Part shown: piece after piece, positions 1-12,523 of the stretch
How the letters are laid out: each line of letters opens with the position of its first letter
Numbering within the stretch: position 1 is the stretch's first letter
Assembly (NCBI RefSeq): GCF_036850765.1
Contig: NC_089493.1
Span: forward strand, 124,750,239-124,814,238
DNA length: 64,000 nt
Reading direction: 5' to 3'
DNA from: Saccopteryx bilineata
Taxonomy: Eukaryota > Chordata > Mammalia > Chiroptera > Emballonuridae
Translations under genes and position numbers: made by a program
The notes under the pieces: model-generated
The model's input: the letters and a program-made list of their open reading frames with translations, nothing else
Database searches by the model: none
Told to the model about the DNA's origin: nothing

Positions 1-251
1 TTTAAACAATACTGCTTTACCCCAGATATTTTGATTTAATTGATCTGGGGTGGGACCCAAGAATTTAGGTGATTTTAAAAAGCCAGGTAATTTTAATATG
101 CAGCCAAGGCTGGAAACCATTGATATAGTCCAGCTTTCTAAGTTCACACAATAGTTTGGTACAATAGAGAAAAAAAACACCAGGCTTGGATGAAAATAAA
201 AATCTTAACTGAATTTCTACCGTACCATTATTGACCTTAAGAAAGTTGCTC

Positions 252-602
252 ACACCTGCCCAGGCAGTGGTGCAGTGGATAGAGCATCAGCCTGGGATGC
301 TGAGGACCTAGGTTTGAAACCCCGAAATCATCACCTTGAGCATGGGCTCAGCAGCTTGAGCACGGGGATCACTGGCTTGAGTGTGGGATCATAGATATGG
401 CCCCATGGTCACTGGCTTTAGCCCAAAGGTCACTGGTTTGAGCAAGGATTCATTGGCTCAGCTGGAACCCCCCTCCCATCAAGGCACATATGAGAAAGCA
501 ATCAATGAACAACTAATGTGCCACAACGAAGAATTGATACTTCTCACCTCTCTCTCCGTCTGTCTCTCTCTCGCTAAAAAAAAAAAGAAAAAAAAAAAAG
601 AA
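252..602 (+). mobile_element. tRNA-derived SINE ('cagtggtgcagtggatagagc' type head)
   Basis: The head reads caggcagtggtgcagtgg, an A-box-like pol III promoter, and is followed by a B-box-like ggtttgaaacc. The body repeats 'ggtcactgg..ttgagc' phrases and then has 'caaggcacatatgagaaagc'. The tail is CT-rich and ends in poly(A) near 578-602. Flanking copies of aaagttgctc (242-251 and 603-612) are the target-site duplication, so this is a plus-strand retroposed insertion. Homologous copies lie near 11741, 29332, 50551 and 57139. It has no coding capacity. Confidence 0.85.
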
Positions 603-620
603 AAAGTTGCTCGTCTTTTC

Positions 621-1960
621 AGTGTCCCAGCTCCTTTAACTATAAAGGCCAATAACCAGTTAAGATTTCACTATAGCAGAAATTTATGATCAATGAGAAT
701 GAATAACTTACCCAAGTTAAACCTGAGTCAGGAAGTGTTGGGAGTAATTTAAGTATGCAATGTAACTCTTTTCATTCACTTGTGTCACTAGAATCATGTC
801 TTTAGTGTTGATTTTTATGGTCCAAAGCCATAACTATTAAACATTTTGCTAAAAGATCTACTATAACTCACTCAAACTTTTGTTTTTAGGTCTATCATTC
901 ACACTTTTAATATTGCTAGAAGTGAGATAAAGCTTTATACTCAGGCATAACTAAATAATTGTCAAAGGATACAACTTTTTTTATGGTTTAAAGGAAAGAA
1001 CTAGAAAGTGGCTCCTTCATGGACACAGGGAGTAGACAAGTGAGTGAACTATCATTTTGGTTCCAATCTATTCATTAGATTTTTTAAAATACAGTAGTTT
1101 TATTTTTGAGAGTCTCTGTCTTTACTGCTTATCATCAGAAATGTTTGAAACTTTATTTTACTTCACATCAGGCATTATGCTATGCACTAGGATTCAAAAA
1201 TGAAAAGAACGTGAAACCTGTTTCAGGGAGTTTATACACACGTAGGTATAATATGAAGGGAGACCTAATTCTCCTGCCTCAAATAGTTTCACTTGAAAAG
1301 GATTAGTAATTTTCCTAAAAATGTACTTTATTATAGCTTCTTGCTTACTCTTTATTTCTACTGCAGATAGGATTCCTCAGGCTCTAGGCCTTTTTAAAAG
1401 TGGTTAGAGCTCAATTCTGGGTAACTCTGGACTGAAGGCTCAAAATGAAGCCATAAGCAGGAGGATGATACCGTCCTCAAACAGGTATGTAGTCAGACCG
1501 CCCTCACCGTGTGGTCAGAGTTGCCTTTGCACTGTGTGGGATAAAAAGCAATATATGACAGAGTCACACAGAATGAGTAATATTTAGTGGTGGGAATAAA
1601 ATAATTTAAAAACTGGTTCTCTGCCCTAATAACCATTTTATGTATAAAAAACCAATATAACAGAAGGTAGCTTATTATTTCATGCATTTAATACTTAAAT
1701 AAGAACAATAAAAGAGGTACACAAAGCTAGATTATGTTATAAAAAAGAGTTTTAAAATAATGAAAAAATATTAAATAATACCTGACAGTAAAACAATAAA
1801 TGGTTATTTAAGATATTTTCATATTGCTTCTTGATTGGTGTCCTCACTTACAATTTTCTTCACCTATGGACGGAATGAACATTTCTCTGGGTGCTTAGAA
1901 TACGCTGTTGAGCAGATGAACATTAAGAAAGTGAGGAATGTAAATTTGTGATTTCCACAT
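621..1960. other. unassigned AT-rich DNA
   Basis: No repeat family, exon or RNA gene could be recognised here. Open frames are short (66 codons or fewer) and lack codon bias or similarity to known proteins. Base composition is ordinary AT-rich intergenic mammalian DNA. Confidence 0.5.
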
Positions 1961-1964
1961 TGGG

Positions 1965-2095
1965 TGGCTGCCCAGGTGCCCACCTTGGGGAGAACCCTGA
2001 TTACAAGTGCCATTTTAACAACCAGTTCACCAACTCAACACAAAATTAGGTATCAGTTCTGCTGAACTGGCATGAACAGGCTGAATCCCACCACT
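1965..2095 (-). mobile_element. possible hAT-type MITE remnant (one end)
   Basis: The segment ends in gctgaatcccaccactg, whose reverse complement begins CAGTGGTGGG, a hAT-like terminus. Inside are 'aaccagttcacc' and 'gttctgctgaactgg', which resemble the AACCGGTTC inner motifs of a hAT-derived MITE remembered from bats. The opposite terminus and the 8-bp duplication are not visible. The assignment is therefore tentative. Confidence 0.3.
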
Positions 2096-2204
2096 GGTAA
2101 TATTAAAGAGATACAGTAATTCAAAAATGGGTAAATAGCATAGGATAATATTGTTAAAGATTTGTTCATTCCATCATAAAAGCAGAAAGCTAAGCCACTT
2201 ATTT

Positions 2205-3830
2205 ATTAAATTTTTTTTCATGTTTGTACTTCTATTTTTAAATTGAATTATATTGGGGTGGCCCTGGTTAACATTTATCTTTAAATTAAATTTATTGGAG
2301 TGACATTGACTAATAAAACTATATAAGTTTCAAGTATACAGTTCTATCATCTGTATATTACACTTTGGATATACATCATCTAAAGTCAAATCTTTCATCA
2401 CCAAATATTTGATTCTCTTTATTCTTTACTAACCCTATTCCCACCTCTTTTCTTTCTAGTAACCACCATACTGTTGTCTGTGTCTACGAGTTTTAGTTTG
2501 TCTTGTTTGTTCATTTGTTGCTTTCAGTTTTATATTCTACATGAGTGAAATCATATCGTTCTTGAATTCTTCCCTCTATTTTATTTCACTTAGCATGAAA
2601 TTCTCAAGGTCCATCCATATTGTTGCAAATGGCAGTATTTCATCTTTTCTTATGGCTGAGTAGTATTCCATAGTATGTATGTACCACATCTTCCTTATCC
2701 AATCATTTATTGAAGGGCACTTTGGGACATTTTGGTTGTTTCCATGTTTTGGCCACTGTGAATAATGCTGTGATGAACATGGGGGTGCATGTGTCTTTGC
2801 AAACACATGTTTTCAAGTTTTTTTGGTAGATACCCAGTAGTTGGATTGCTGGGTCATATGGTAACTCTATTCTTAATTTTTTTGAGGTCCCACCATGCTG
2901 TTTTTCATAGTGGCTGTATCAGTTTATATTCCAACTAGAAGTGAATGAGGCCCACCCCCCACAACCTCTCTAACAGATGTTATTACCTGTCTTGTTGAAA
3001 ACAGCCAATCTAACAGGTGTGAGGTGTTATCTCACTGTAGTTTTGATTTGCATTTCTCAAAGAGCTAGTGAAGATGAGCGTCTTTTTCATATGCTACCTA
3101 GGCTGGTTGCCATCAATATGCTGGCTGCTGTTGGTGTAGCCCTAATATTGGGGGTGGGTTGGCTAGGGAGACCTGGTTGCCTTCTTGGTTCTTCCTCCTG
3201 GCAATTGTGACTTTGAGCCTTCATATGCTCTCCCCTGTGCCCTGATGGACCAGGGACCAGGCATAGTACACCCCCTTTGCTCAGGGAAAACAGTGGTTCT
3301 GTAGAGTTAGCTCTCAGGTATGCCACCGATGCACCCTGTACCCTGACACCATGTGCAAAGGGAAGAGAGTTCTGGGAGGGTTGGGGGCTTGCAGCACTTT
3401 GTGTTTCCATTTTTCTCTTCAAAGTGTGGGCTCTTGGCAGACTGTGGGAGTACTGGCAGTGTCCTCAAATGGTGTCCTTAGCCCAGGTCCCCACACTTAA
3501 CTGCCGCTCTAGTTTTTCATGCCTGAGAATGCCTCCTCAAAGCTCTCCACTCACAGCAGGAGGAAACTCAGACACAAGTGTGTTTCTCCTTTCTCCAGAG
3601 CCCCTCTGCAAGTGCTAAGCTGCAAAGATGCATCATTATCTTTCACCCTCCCTCCACCCCTTATCCCCACCCCGGCTGCTCCCTGCCCACCTTTACTTGG
3701 TTCAATATGCAGATGTTTCAGGTGTGTCTGTGCTCCTAGCTAGGGCTCCTTTGCTCAGTTATAGCTGTTCAAATTGTTGAAATTTCAAGGGAAGAGATCA
3801 AGAGGATTTCTCACTCCATCATTCCTCAGA
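2205..3830 (-). mobile_element. old L1, minus strand, apparently lacking its middle
   Basis: Positions 2225-2340 resemble the antisense L1 3' end ('ttattggagtgacattg'). Positions 2560-3090 are the antisense C-terminal part of ORF2: the minus-strand product around 2576-2806 contains IWMDLENFMLSEIK and [17 protein letters not shown], typical of the L1 ORF2 C terminus. Near 3095 the similarity changes abruptly to GC-richer sequence resembling an L1 5'UTR. Its far end (3770-3830, 'gggaagagatcaagagg') resembles the 5' end of the neighbouring L1 at 7260-7316. ORF1, endonuclease and reverse transcriptase are absent. It could instead be two adjacent fragments. Confidence 0.55.
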
Positions 3831-4007
3831 TATTACTCATTATTTCCTTTTTTTCTACTGACTTTGGGCTTCATTTGTTCTGTTTCTAGTTCTTTAAAGT
3901 GAAAAGTTAGGTTGTATATTGGAGATTTTTCTTGTTTCTTGAGGTAGGTTTATAATGCTCTAAATTTGCCTTTTGCTGTAACCTTCAAATTTTCATATGC
4001 TGTATTT

Positions 4008-7000
4008 TTTTTTGAAATTGAGTTTATTGGGTTGACACTGGTTAACAAAATTATACAGATTTCAGGTGCACAATTCTACAACATATCTGTCTCTATGTAC
4101 ATTTTGGTTTCCCCTTTTATTTTTTCTTTGACCCAGTAGTTGTTCAGTGGCATGTTTTTAAATCATTCTTATGTATTTTCCACCTTTATTTCTGCATTTG
4201 ATGACCAGTTTCAAAACTTCGTGGTAATAGAATATGCTTGCTATGATTTTAATCTTTTCATATTTGTCAAGACTAGTTTTGTGCCTCAACGTATGCTCTA
4301 TCCTTGAGAATGTTCTACGTGCACTAGAGAAGAATGCACATTCTAGTGTTCTGGGATAAAAAGCTTTGTAAATATTATGTCCATTTGGTCAGATGTGTCA
4401 TTTAAGGTTGATATTTTCTTACTGAATTTTTGTTTGGATGACCTATTTATTGATGTTAATGAAGTAGTTAGTTTTCTTACAATAATTGTATTTTGTTGAT
4501 TTCTCCCTTTAGTTCTGTTAGTAATTGCTTTATATATTTTGGTATGCCCAGGTTGGGTGCATAAATATATAAAAGTATTATGTCTTTTTGATGTATGTCC
4601 TCTTTATCATGATAAAAAGTCCATTTTTGCCTCTTGTTACTTTTTCTAAATCTTCAAATCTATTTTGTCTGATATAGGTATGGCTATAACTCCTTTTCTC
4701 TGGATACACTTTGAGTCTATGTTTGTCTTTACACCTGAGATGTGTCTCATGAAGGCAGCATATAGTGAGTGGGCTTTGTTTTTTGATACATCCTGCTACT
4801 CTGTGCCTGTAAATTAGTGATTTCAGTCAATTTTTTTAGGGTGATTATTGATATATGAGGTCTTCCAAGAACTATTTTTTTATCTTGTTTTCTGGTTGCT
4901 CTGTCTAGCCATTGCTTATCTCTCTTGTGTTTCTGTCTGCTATTTTAGTTTGGTGGCATTCTATATTTTTTTCATTTTCTCTTTTATTTTATTTTATATG
5001 TCTAGTTCTAGATTTTTGTGGTTATCATTATGTCTGTGCAAAGAAAGTTTGATATGTACAATAGTCCTTTTTCTTCTGACTGCATGTTATCTCCATTTAT
5101 TCTTTCTCCCTTTGTCTTTTATGTTCTTTTCTTTGTCACAAATTATCCTTATTTATGCTGTATTCATTTCTAAATTGTACTAGTATTTTCTGTTTCTTTA
5201 ATGTTTTTACCCCTTTAAACATTATATTATATTTAAGCGTTTAATACTCTATTCTGAACAAAACTTGCGATTTCTTACTTATGTTGGTTTATTTGTTATC
5301 TTAGTCTCAGTTTAGTATTCTTGTATCTTTTTGTCTTAGGTAAAAGAGCTCCTTTTAGCATTTCTTGTAATACAGGTCTTGTTGTGATAAATTTTTTTAG
5401 CTTTGTTTGTCTGGAAAATACATTATTTTTGCATCGTACCTAAAGGATAACTTTGGTGGATATATTAGTTTTGGCTGGTGTTTCCTCTTTCAATATTTTG
5501 AATATTTGATCCTCCTTGCCCTTACCTTGTTGGGTTTCTGCTGAAAAATCTGATGATAATCCAGTGGGGTGTCTTTTTCCCCCCCTGGTTGCTTTGAGAA
5601 TTCTTTCTTTGTCATTAACTTTTAAAAGATTTAATATGTTCCTTGCAGAACATCATTTTGCATTGAGATAATTAGGAGTTCTGTTATCTTCTTGGATTCA
5701 AGGGTTCAGCTTTTCCATAGGTTTGGGAAGTTCTCACTGATTATTCATTTAAATAGTCTCTCTCTTCTCCCTCCTTCTGGTATATCCATTATTCTTATAT
5801 TGCTCATTTTAATCATATTATTTTACTCTTAGTTTGCTCTCTTCCACCTGAGTTATTTGTAGATTTCTGTATTCAATGTCACTAGTTTTTACTTCCTTCT
5901 CTTCTGCTTTATTTCCTAAGTTCTCTAATTCTATCTTCATCTCATTTGTTGAGTTCTTCAGCTCCTGAATTTCTGTTTGGTCCTTTTTATAGTTTCAGTC
6001 TCTTTGGTAAAAATATTCTTTTTGTTCATTGATTTTATTCTTGAGCTCACTGAATAGCTTTTCTAAAGTTTTCCTGTATCTCACTTAGTTATTTCAAAAT
6101 TGCCACCTTGAATTCTCTATCATTTAAATCACAGTCTTCTTTGCCGTTACATTTATTTTCTGGTGATTTTAAACCTTTTTTCTCTTTTTAAAAATTTGAT
6201 TATATTTTTTAAAAAAGATTTTACTTATTGATTCTTAGAGAGAGGAGAAGGGGAAGTAAGAGTAGTAAATATACACTCATAGTTGCTTCTCATATGTGCC
6301 TTGACTGACTGGTCAAGCTCAGGTTTTGAACCAGTGACCTCAGCATTCCAGGTTGCTACTTTGTCCACTGCACTACCACAGGTCCAGCTATATATTTTTC
6401 TGAACTACCTTGTCACCTTGACTATTAATTGTACTTGATGGATTATTTCTCTGGCTGGACATTTGAGGAAATACAATATATATATATATATATATTGAAA
6501 AAATATATATACTGTTTCTTTTTAATGGTTTAGATAGGTAAATAGAGATCTATCTGTTGTTTTCCAGTAGGTGGTGCAATAGCTCAAGGTTTTGTTTTTT
6601 CTTGCCTGTGCCATTGAGACAGGAAGGATCTCTATGAATGGTGTCACTTAAGCAACCTGTATTCCCTGAGGAGTTAAGTGTCCTCTTTATGGCCCAGTTA
6701 CCTTCAGCTCAGGGCACCACCCCCATGATGGGTGTGGTGGGCTATGAGTCTCCTGACCTGTGTCCCTGGTGCTGCTTTCTTGGAGCCAGAAACCACCAGC
6801 CACACTAGGGTCCCCGTCTGGGGCTCTGTATTTTCCAGTAGGCTTAATTGCAAAGAGTATAGATCACTTAGACTAGAAAGTCGCTTCTGCCCTTTCACAA
6901 TCTGCTGAGTTAGAATTGTAATGCTAGGTGTGCCGCAGGATGGAGGAGGGGCAGATTCTAGCAGTGGTGATGGTGGCTTGTTGACCTCTGCCACCCTTTG

Positions 7001-7316
7001 CAGCATTTCTCTGCTCCTGACCTGGGTTCTGCCTCCACATGTTCCAGCCGTTCAAGCTGCCTCTGCCCATCTGGTCTTCCGAGTGAGGCTGGCATCCTGA
7101 CCCTTCCCAGCTATTGTGTGAGCCATGGGTCCTTGGGGAGTGCCAACTGTATCTGCTACACTCATCTCTGTCCTTCCTCCATCATTCCTCCTCTGCCCTC
7201 TTGGACTCACTCACCTTCAGATGTCCCAGAGTGTGGATTCCTTTATTGAATTAGATCTGTCCAACTTGTTACTTGAAGGGAAGAGACCTGGAGGTGTTCT
7301 CACATGAATGATGCTT
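4008..7316 (-). mobile_element. old L1, minus strand, 5'UTR + ORF1 + endonuclease part joined to 3' tail
   Basis: An antisense L1 3' terminus (4010-4100, 'attgggttgacactgg') is followed directly by antisense sequence of the ORF2 endonuclease and linker region (4110-4800). For example, 4260-4340 matches the segment around 40390-40450 of the full-length L1 in this window. Then come ORF1-like antisense (about 5270-6170) and a 5'UTR-like segment (6520-7316). The reverse-transcriptase and C-terminal part of ORF2 are missing. All frames are broken. A SINE (6203-6387) and a TA dinucleotide run (6476-6494) lie inside. Confidence 0.6.
6203..6387 (-). mobile_element. short tRNA-type SINE
   Basis: It reads antisense. 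A T-rich tail near 6203 is followed by 'gattttacttattgattc', 'catatgtgccttgac', 'ttttgaaccagtgacctcag' (degenerate B box) and 'ttgtccactgcactaccac' (degenerate A box). The same short subfamily occurs at 30650-30836 and, much better preserved, at 40895-41090. It is inserted in the old L1. Confidence 0.7.
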
Positions 7317-8094
7317 CACTGACCTTTTTAAACTTGCCACAATGATTAAACAAACTTGAAAATTTTCACTGTCTGTATTTATAACCTGCCATTATTGTTT
7401 TGATTATTACTTAAAATAATTTTCTGTGTAAGTCATTGTATGATTAGCCACTCTAGATATCCAATACTCTAAGATACCACTATGAAAAACTTGTCAATTG
7501 ACCTATTAATCAAATCCCCAGATAAAAATATGTGCCTTTCTTTTTTTTTTGGTCTGATCTGTGGTATAAAAGATACTTATTCATTCAAATAATGACTGAA
7601 TTCCTGATACTTGCAGGCTGTCTTCTAGTCACTGGGGACAGTGTGTTGACAAGACAAAGTTTCTGCCTTCATGAGTCTTGCATTCTGATGGAATGTAAGT
7701 GGGAGATGGCTTTCAAAGGTGAGCTGCTCAGTACGAGCATAGTGCTGGTAGATGCTAGAGCTTTGAGTTGCTTCTTCTTTTAATTCTGTCATGCCTTCCA
7801 TTGAAAAATAAATCCAAGCCTAGCTGATCAATCTCCCACCTTCTTGGAAAAATTGGAATCTGCTCTGAAGAAACTATTATGTAGAAATGAAAAAATATTC
7901 AATACCTCTACTGGCCATAAGTTAACATTTTCTTCCTCAAATATAAACAAAAGTTACTATGACACTTTATAGTTATAAAGCATTTTAAGAAAGACTATAA
8001 TTGAAGATTCAAAACAACTATGTTAGTTGTCAGGGAGATGGGATAATTTGGAAATGAAGAGGATAAACTATAGATACATGATTTAATTTCAGAC
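7317..8094. other. mostly unassigned; ancient repeat at about 7575-7800
   Basis: No gene was recognised. The stretch 7575-7800 ('attcattcaaataatgactgaattcc', 'cttctagtcactggggacag', 'ttctgccttcatgagtcttgcattctg', each within a diverged context) resembles an ancient mammalian interspersed repeat whose copies also appear near 17810, 45720 and 58560. I cannot name the family with certainty. Confidence 0.35.
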
Positions 8095-8255
8095 TTCAAA
8101 ATATTACTTACCCTGTCTTACCCCCAGTTTCCCCATGTGTGAAATATTAACACTAACCAGCTCATATGGTGGCTGTGTCGATTAAAATAAACTATCTAAA
8201 GTATTTAGTGCAGTCTTTGATGTAACAATCACTCAATAAATGGTGACTATTTTCA
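8095..8255 (+). repeat. MIR SINE relic
   Basis: Diverged MIR-like order on the plus strand: 'cttaccctgtcttac', 'cagtttccccatgtgtgaaa', 'gtggctgtgtcgattaaa', then 'cactcaataaatggtgac'. This corresponds to the second half of the MIR consensus (cctcagtttcctcatctg ... gcgctcaataaatg). Confidence 0.6.
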
Positions 8256-8769
8256 TTAATGATGACACCATTATTAATCTGATTTTACAGATAAAGAAAA
8301 TGAAGTTACAAACGTTAAGACTTAAGGATTCACAGCTGTGAAATGGAGGGGCAGCACTCTGAACCTCAATCTTCTGACTCCAAATCCTTTTTTCCGGAGC
8401 TAATTTGCATAAAACACTTAGTACTGTGTGGCCTGCATAATGTTCAATATTATGACAGTTCCATCCCATCATGCCTATTCTCCTTGGTTCCTGCGAGGTT
8501 GAGCACCCCCACCCCCACTCCCCGATGAGAAAATGGAGAGCAGCCTGGCCTCTTTTCAGCTTCTCTGACTGCTAGACCCTGTGACATGGTGAGATTTGGC
8601 TCAGTCCCCACCTCTTTTAGGAAGACTGCTTAGATGTGTGCAAGCTCTAGGAGTTTTCCTATTATGGTCTTATTTTACTAATTACTAACTTTTCTAACGT
8701 GTTCCTCTTCCATGTCTCCCCAGCCCTACACATTTCATAGTATATAAAGCATCCCATCACTGGAAGGCA

Positions 8770-8985
8770 CAGTGACATGATGGCTATGAGCCTGGCACCT
8801 GAAGCCAGGCTGCTTGGGCTAGAAACCCGGCCCTTACATCTTGCCAGCTGTGTGACTTTTGACAACTTACTCAACACCTTTGAGCCTCAATTTCCTTATT
8901 TTTTTTCATATATTATGGTGATAACTGAGTGAGGTAATGCAGATGAAGGCCTGGAACACAATAACCATCTGCAGAGGAGGGATCC
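8770..8985 (+). repeat. MIR SINE relic, nearly full length
   Basis: The order of motifs matches MIR: 'gtgacatgatggctatgagc', 'cctgaagccaggctgcttgg', 'ccagctgtgtgacttttgac', 'gagcctcaatttcc', then a T-rich stretch and 'ataactgagtgaggtaatgc'. Divergence is high, as expected for this old family. No terminal duplications survive. Confidence 0.75.
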
Positions 8986-9624
8986 GGCTCAGGAAGGAGA
9001 GGAGCTCACTGGGTACTTGTCACATAGTAGACTCTAGACATCCCCCTAGATGTCGAGATCCCCCCCCCCCTGTCATCCAACTCTAGACGGAGCAAGCACT
9101 TCTGTCTCCATTTGGCAAGTGAAGTAACCAAGACTCATTATACCCATGTATGCAGGACTATGAAGAATTGGAGTTGGGTGAATGACTTTCAATGTCTGAC
9201 ACAAAGTCTAGAGTTCCTGCTTTGTGACAGGAGGGTAGAAAGCTGAGGGGTTTGGGGGCCCCTAAGCACAGACTTTATAGCCCCAAAATAAACATTTTCA
9301 CTTTTCTCTCTGCTTTGCCCATACCTCAGGAGAATTTCAATAGGATAGGGTGTTAATAGGGGCTCTCATTTGGAAACCTCCAGGGTCTCTGTTAACAGGC
9401 AGCCCTTGGCATGAAGTGATCTTGCAGAAGAGAGTGAAAGTGATCAGCAGGGGTCGCTATGACACGGAGAGTGGCAGCCTCCCCAGGGAACAAATCCAGG
9501 ATTTGACTGCTGCTGAGCAAAGCTCTGCCCTATTAGGTGGGCAGTAGGCCAGCAGCCACCGTCCACTCAGGGATCTTTTACCTGAAAGCTGAGAACTAGA
9601 GGGCTCTCTAGAAATCAGTCAGTA

Positions 9625-9870
9625 TGGGCATTAGGAAGACTGACCTTGGAGTTGGTGGACTTAGATTTGAAAGCTGCTTCGTTCGCTCTTTCCTGTTGTA
9701 CCATCCTGGGAAAGCCACTTACACTCTTGGAACCTCAGTGACCTTATTAAGAAAAATTAACATCCATCTCATGAGGCTGTGGGGAGGAACAAGGCAATGA
9801 TGTATATACCTTTCTTAGCATGGCACTTGGCACCTAGTGAGGGCTCAGTGAATGACAACTCTTATTATTG
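9625..9870 (+). repeat. MIR SINE relic
   Basis: It contains 'agttggtggacttagatttg', 'gggaaagccacttacactc', 'ggaacctcagtgacctta', 'catctcatgaggctgtgggg' and 'cacttggcacctagtgaggg' in MIR consensus order, followed by 'ctcagtgaatgac'. Plus strand, old. Confidence 0.7.
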
Positions 9871-10760
9871 AGACATAAGCAATTTGCATCATGGTCCCAA
9901 AGAGAAGATCAAGCCCCTGCACTCCAAAGTGTACAGCCCTTGTGTGCTCTGCCCCCTGCTATGGCCCTTCAGTGAGCTTACCATCTGGGACATTGACCTA
10001 TCTGTGCCTCTTTCTGCCCAGGCAAACTGCTCACGACTCAAGGGTCCTGCTTGTTGAATCTCGTTCAGGTCAACATGTTTGCTGGAGGTCAGTGGGGATG
10101 AGGAGGGCAGTATGGTCCCTGCCCTGCTATGGACCTGCTGTTAAGTCCCTTATTCTTTCTGGGCCATGACTACTCCATGTCCAGCTAGAAAGGCTGAAGG
10201 AAATAAGCATTGAGGTCCCGCTCTGTTTATCACCAGCCATCTGGCAATGAGTCCCCATCCTGCAAACATATTTGTGTTTTATCAAGGCCTTTTGTGGCAA
10301 AACCTAACATGTGGATTGAGGTAGGGCATGCATAGGCTCCCAGCTAAGACCAATGGGGAGACAAGCTGTGGTGCCTTCCCTTAGCAAAGAGGTGACCTTG
10401 GTCCTACTGGCCAGCATGTCCCCCACCATGTCCCTCTACCCACATAGTGCACACCCAGGGTTCAACATCCCACACCCTCTCTACACCCCAGTATGGTCAG
10501 CTTTTAGAGAAGGATCCAATAGAGTATAGTTTTCCCTAAGGTACGAATGACTGGTAGGTCTGGTGCTACCTAGTCTACGGGCACTTGCACTTGACAGGCC
10601 TAGAGGTTTTACCCAGATAAATTAAACTCTATTTATGGAATCTCAGTAAGAGGCGTTGAAGCTGGAAGGATGTTGCCTTCATTCAAATCACAGCTGCCTC
10701 CATGTCCTGGCCTTGCTCTGTGAGGTAGAGTTCCTAGGACAAGTGGTGCAAAAGTCCAAG
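9871..10760. other. unassigned unique DNA
   Basis: GC-moderate sequence without a recognisable repeat or exon. One open frame of 92 codons (9891-10169) has no recognisable similarity and no convincing splice context, so it is not called as a gene. Confidence 0.45.
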
Positions 10761-10764
10761 GTAC

Positions 10765-12140
10765 AGCAACCAAATAAAAAAAGATTTCATAAAAATTAAA
10801 AGTTTTTCTGCTTCAAAAGACATCATCAAGAAAATGCAGACAGGTGACAGAATGGGAGAAAATTGGAAAACCATATGTCTGATAAGTGACTTGTATCTAG
10901 AACACAGAGAGAACTCTTACAACTCCATAACAAAAAGCCAAACAATCAAATTAAAAATGAGCCAATGACTTGAATAGACTTTTCTCTCCATAGAAGCTAT
11001 ACAAATGGCCAGTAAGCATGTGAAAAGATGCTCTACATCATTAGTCACTAGGGAAATGCAAGTCCAAACCACAATGAGATACTACTTCACATCTTCCAGG
11101 ATGGCTATTATCAAACACTAAAAACTGTTAGGGTATGGAGAGATGGGAACCCTCATACATTGCTGGTGGGATTTTGAAATAGAAGAGTGACTTTGGAAAA
11201 GCAGTTTGGCAGTTCCTCAAAAAGTTAAGCATAGAGTTGCCATATGACTCAGCAATGACTCAGTATATACCCAAGGAAATTGAAACCATATGCCTATACA
11301 AAAACTTATACACAAAAGTTCATAGCAGAATTATTCACAGTAGCCCAAAACAGCCATTATTCAACTGTCCATGAACAGATGAAACAATCAACAAATTGTG
11401 GTGTGTACAGAAAATGAAATACTATTCAGCCATTAAATGGAATGAAGTACTGATACATACTACACGATAGGTGAACTTTGAAAACATTATTTTAAGTGAG
11501 AAAGCCAGACACAAAAGGCCACATATAGTATGATTTTGTTTATATGAAATGTGCAGATTAGTCAGCTCCCCAGAGATGGGAAGTAGATTGGTGGTTGCCA
11601 GGGCTGGGGGAGCGGAGGGCGGGAGTAACTATAATGGGCACAAGATTTCTTTTTGGGGTGATAAAGATAGTCTGGAATTAGATAATGGTGATGGCTGCAA
11701 AAATTTGTGAACATACTAAAAACTATTGATGGTACTCTTTTTTTTTTTTTTTTTTCCAGAGACAGAGAGAGAGAGTCAGAGAGACGGATAGATAGGGACA
11801 GACAGACAGGAACGGAGAGAGATGAGAAGCATCAATCATTAGTTTTTCGTTGCGCATTGAGACACCTTAGTTGTTCATTGATTGTGAACATATGTGCCTT
11901 GACCGCAGGCCTTCAGCAGACCGAGTAACCCCTTGCTCCAGCCAGCGACCTTGGGTCCAAGCTGGTGAGCTTTGCTCAAACCAGATGAGCCCACGCTCAA
12001 GGTGGTCTCGAACCTGGGTCCTCCGCATTGCAGTCCAATGCTCTATCCACTGCGCCACCGCCTGGTCAGGCTGATGGCACTCTTTAAAAGGTTGAACTTT
12101 ATGGTGTGTGAATTATATCTCAATTTTTAAAAGCCCATTA
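10765..12140 (+). mobile_element. old L1 3' end, plus strand, split by a SINE
   Basis: Sense L1 ORF2 C-terminal sequence with many stops. 'aaaattaaaagtttttctgc' at about 10790 corresponds to the LKSFC motif. 'tacaaatggccagtaagc' and 'gaaaagatgctctacatc' follow, then the block encoding MEYYSAI-like sequence around 11430, and a decayed 3'UTR to about 12140. A SINE occupies 11741-12071. It is clearly older than the L1 copies at 20184 and 36919. Confidence 0.8.
11741..12071 (-). mobile_element. tRNA-derived SINE inserted in old L1
   Basis: Minus-strand SINE with a T-run (poly(A) tail) at 11737-11755 and CT-type tail (gacagagagagagagtc). It has the 'gcacattgagacaccttag' block, a B box within 'ctcgaacctgggtcc', and the head 'gcgccaccgcctggtcagg'. 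Flanks tgatggtactcttt (11727-11740) and tgatggcactcttt (12072-12085) differ by one base and form the target-site duplication. Confidence 0.9.
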
Positions 12141-12523
12141 AAGAATTGTGAGGTCCTTGAAACCTTTGATGGATAAAAATGCCTTACCCCTTGCCCTGTG
12201 CTCACCCCTCCTAGTGTATCTGGTAACTGTGTTCTTTAGGGTAATTTCTCAATGAAGGTAAGAAAGTCCAGGGGGCACTTAACATGTGTGAAGGGTATTT
12301 CTGGTCATGATGTTGAAGGAGTGCTGCTGATGCTGGGAAGCCTGTGAGGGGCCAGGAATGCAAGACATGTTGCAATGCTTGGGGCCGTCTCACAGGAGGG
12401 GTTGTCGTACATTCCATATGACTCTAGAATGTTTCTCAGCACACTGATGTAGAAGGTTATCTGAGCTAAAAACTGAACTCCACTTTACATAATAAGCACC
12501 AGGTATATTTGCAAGGTTTTATT

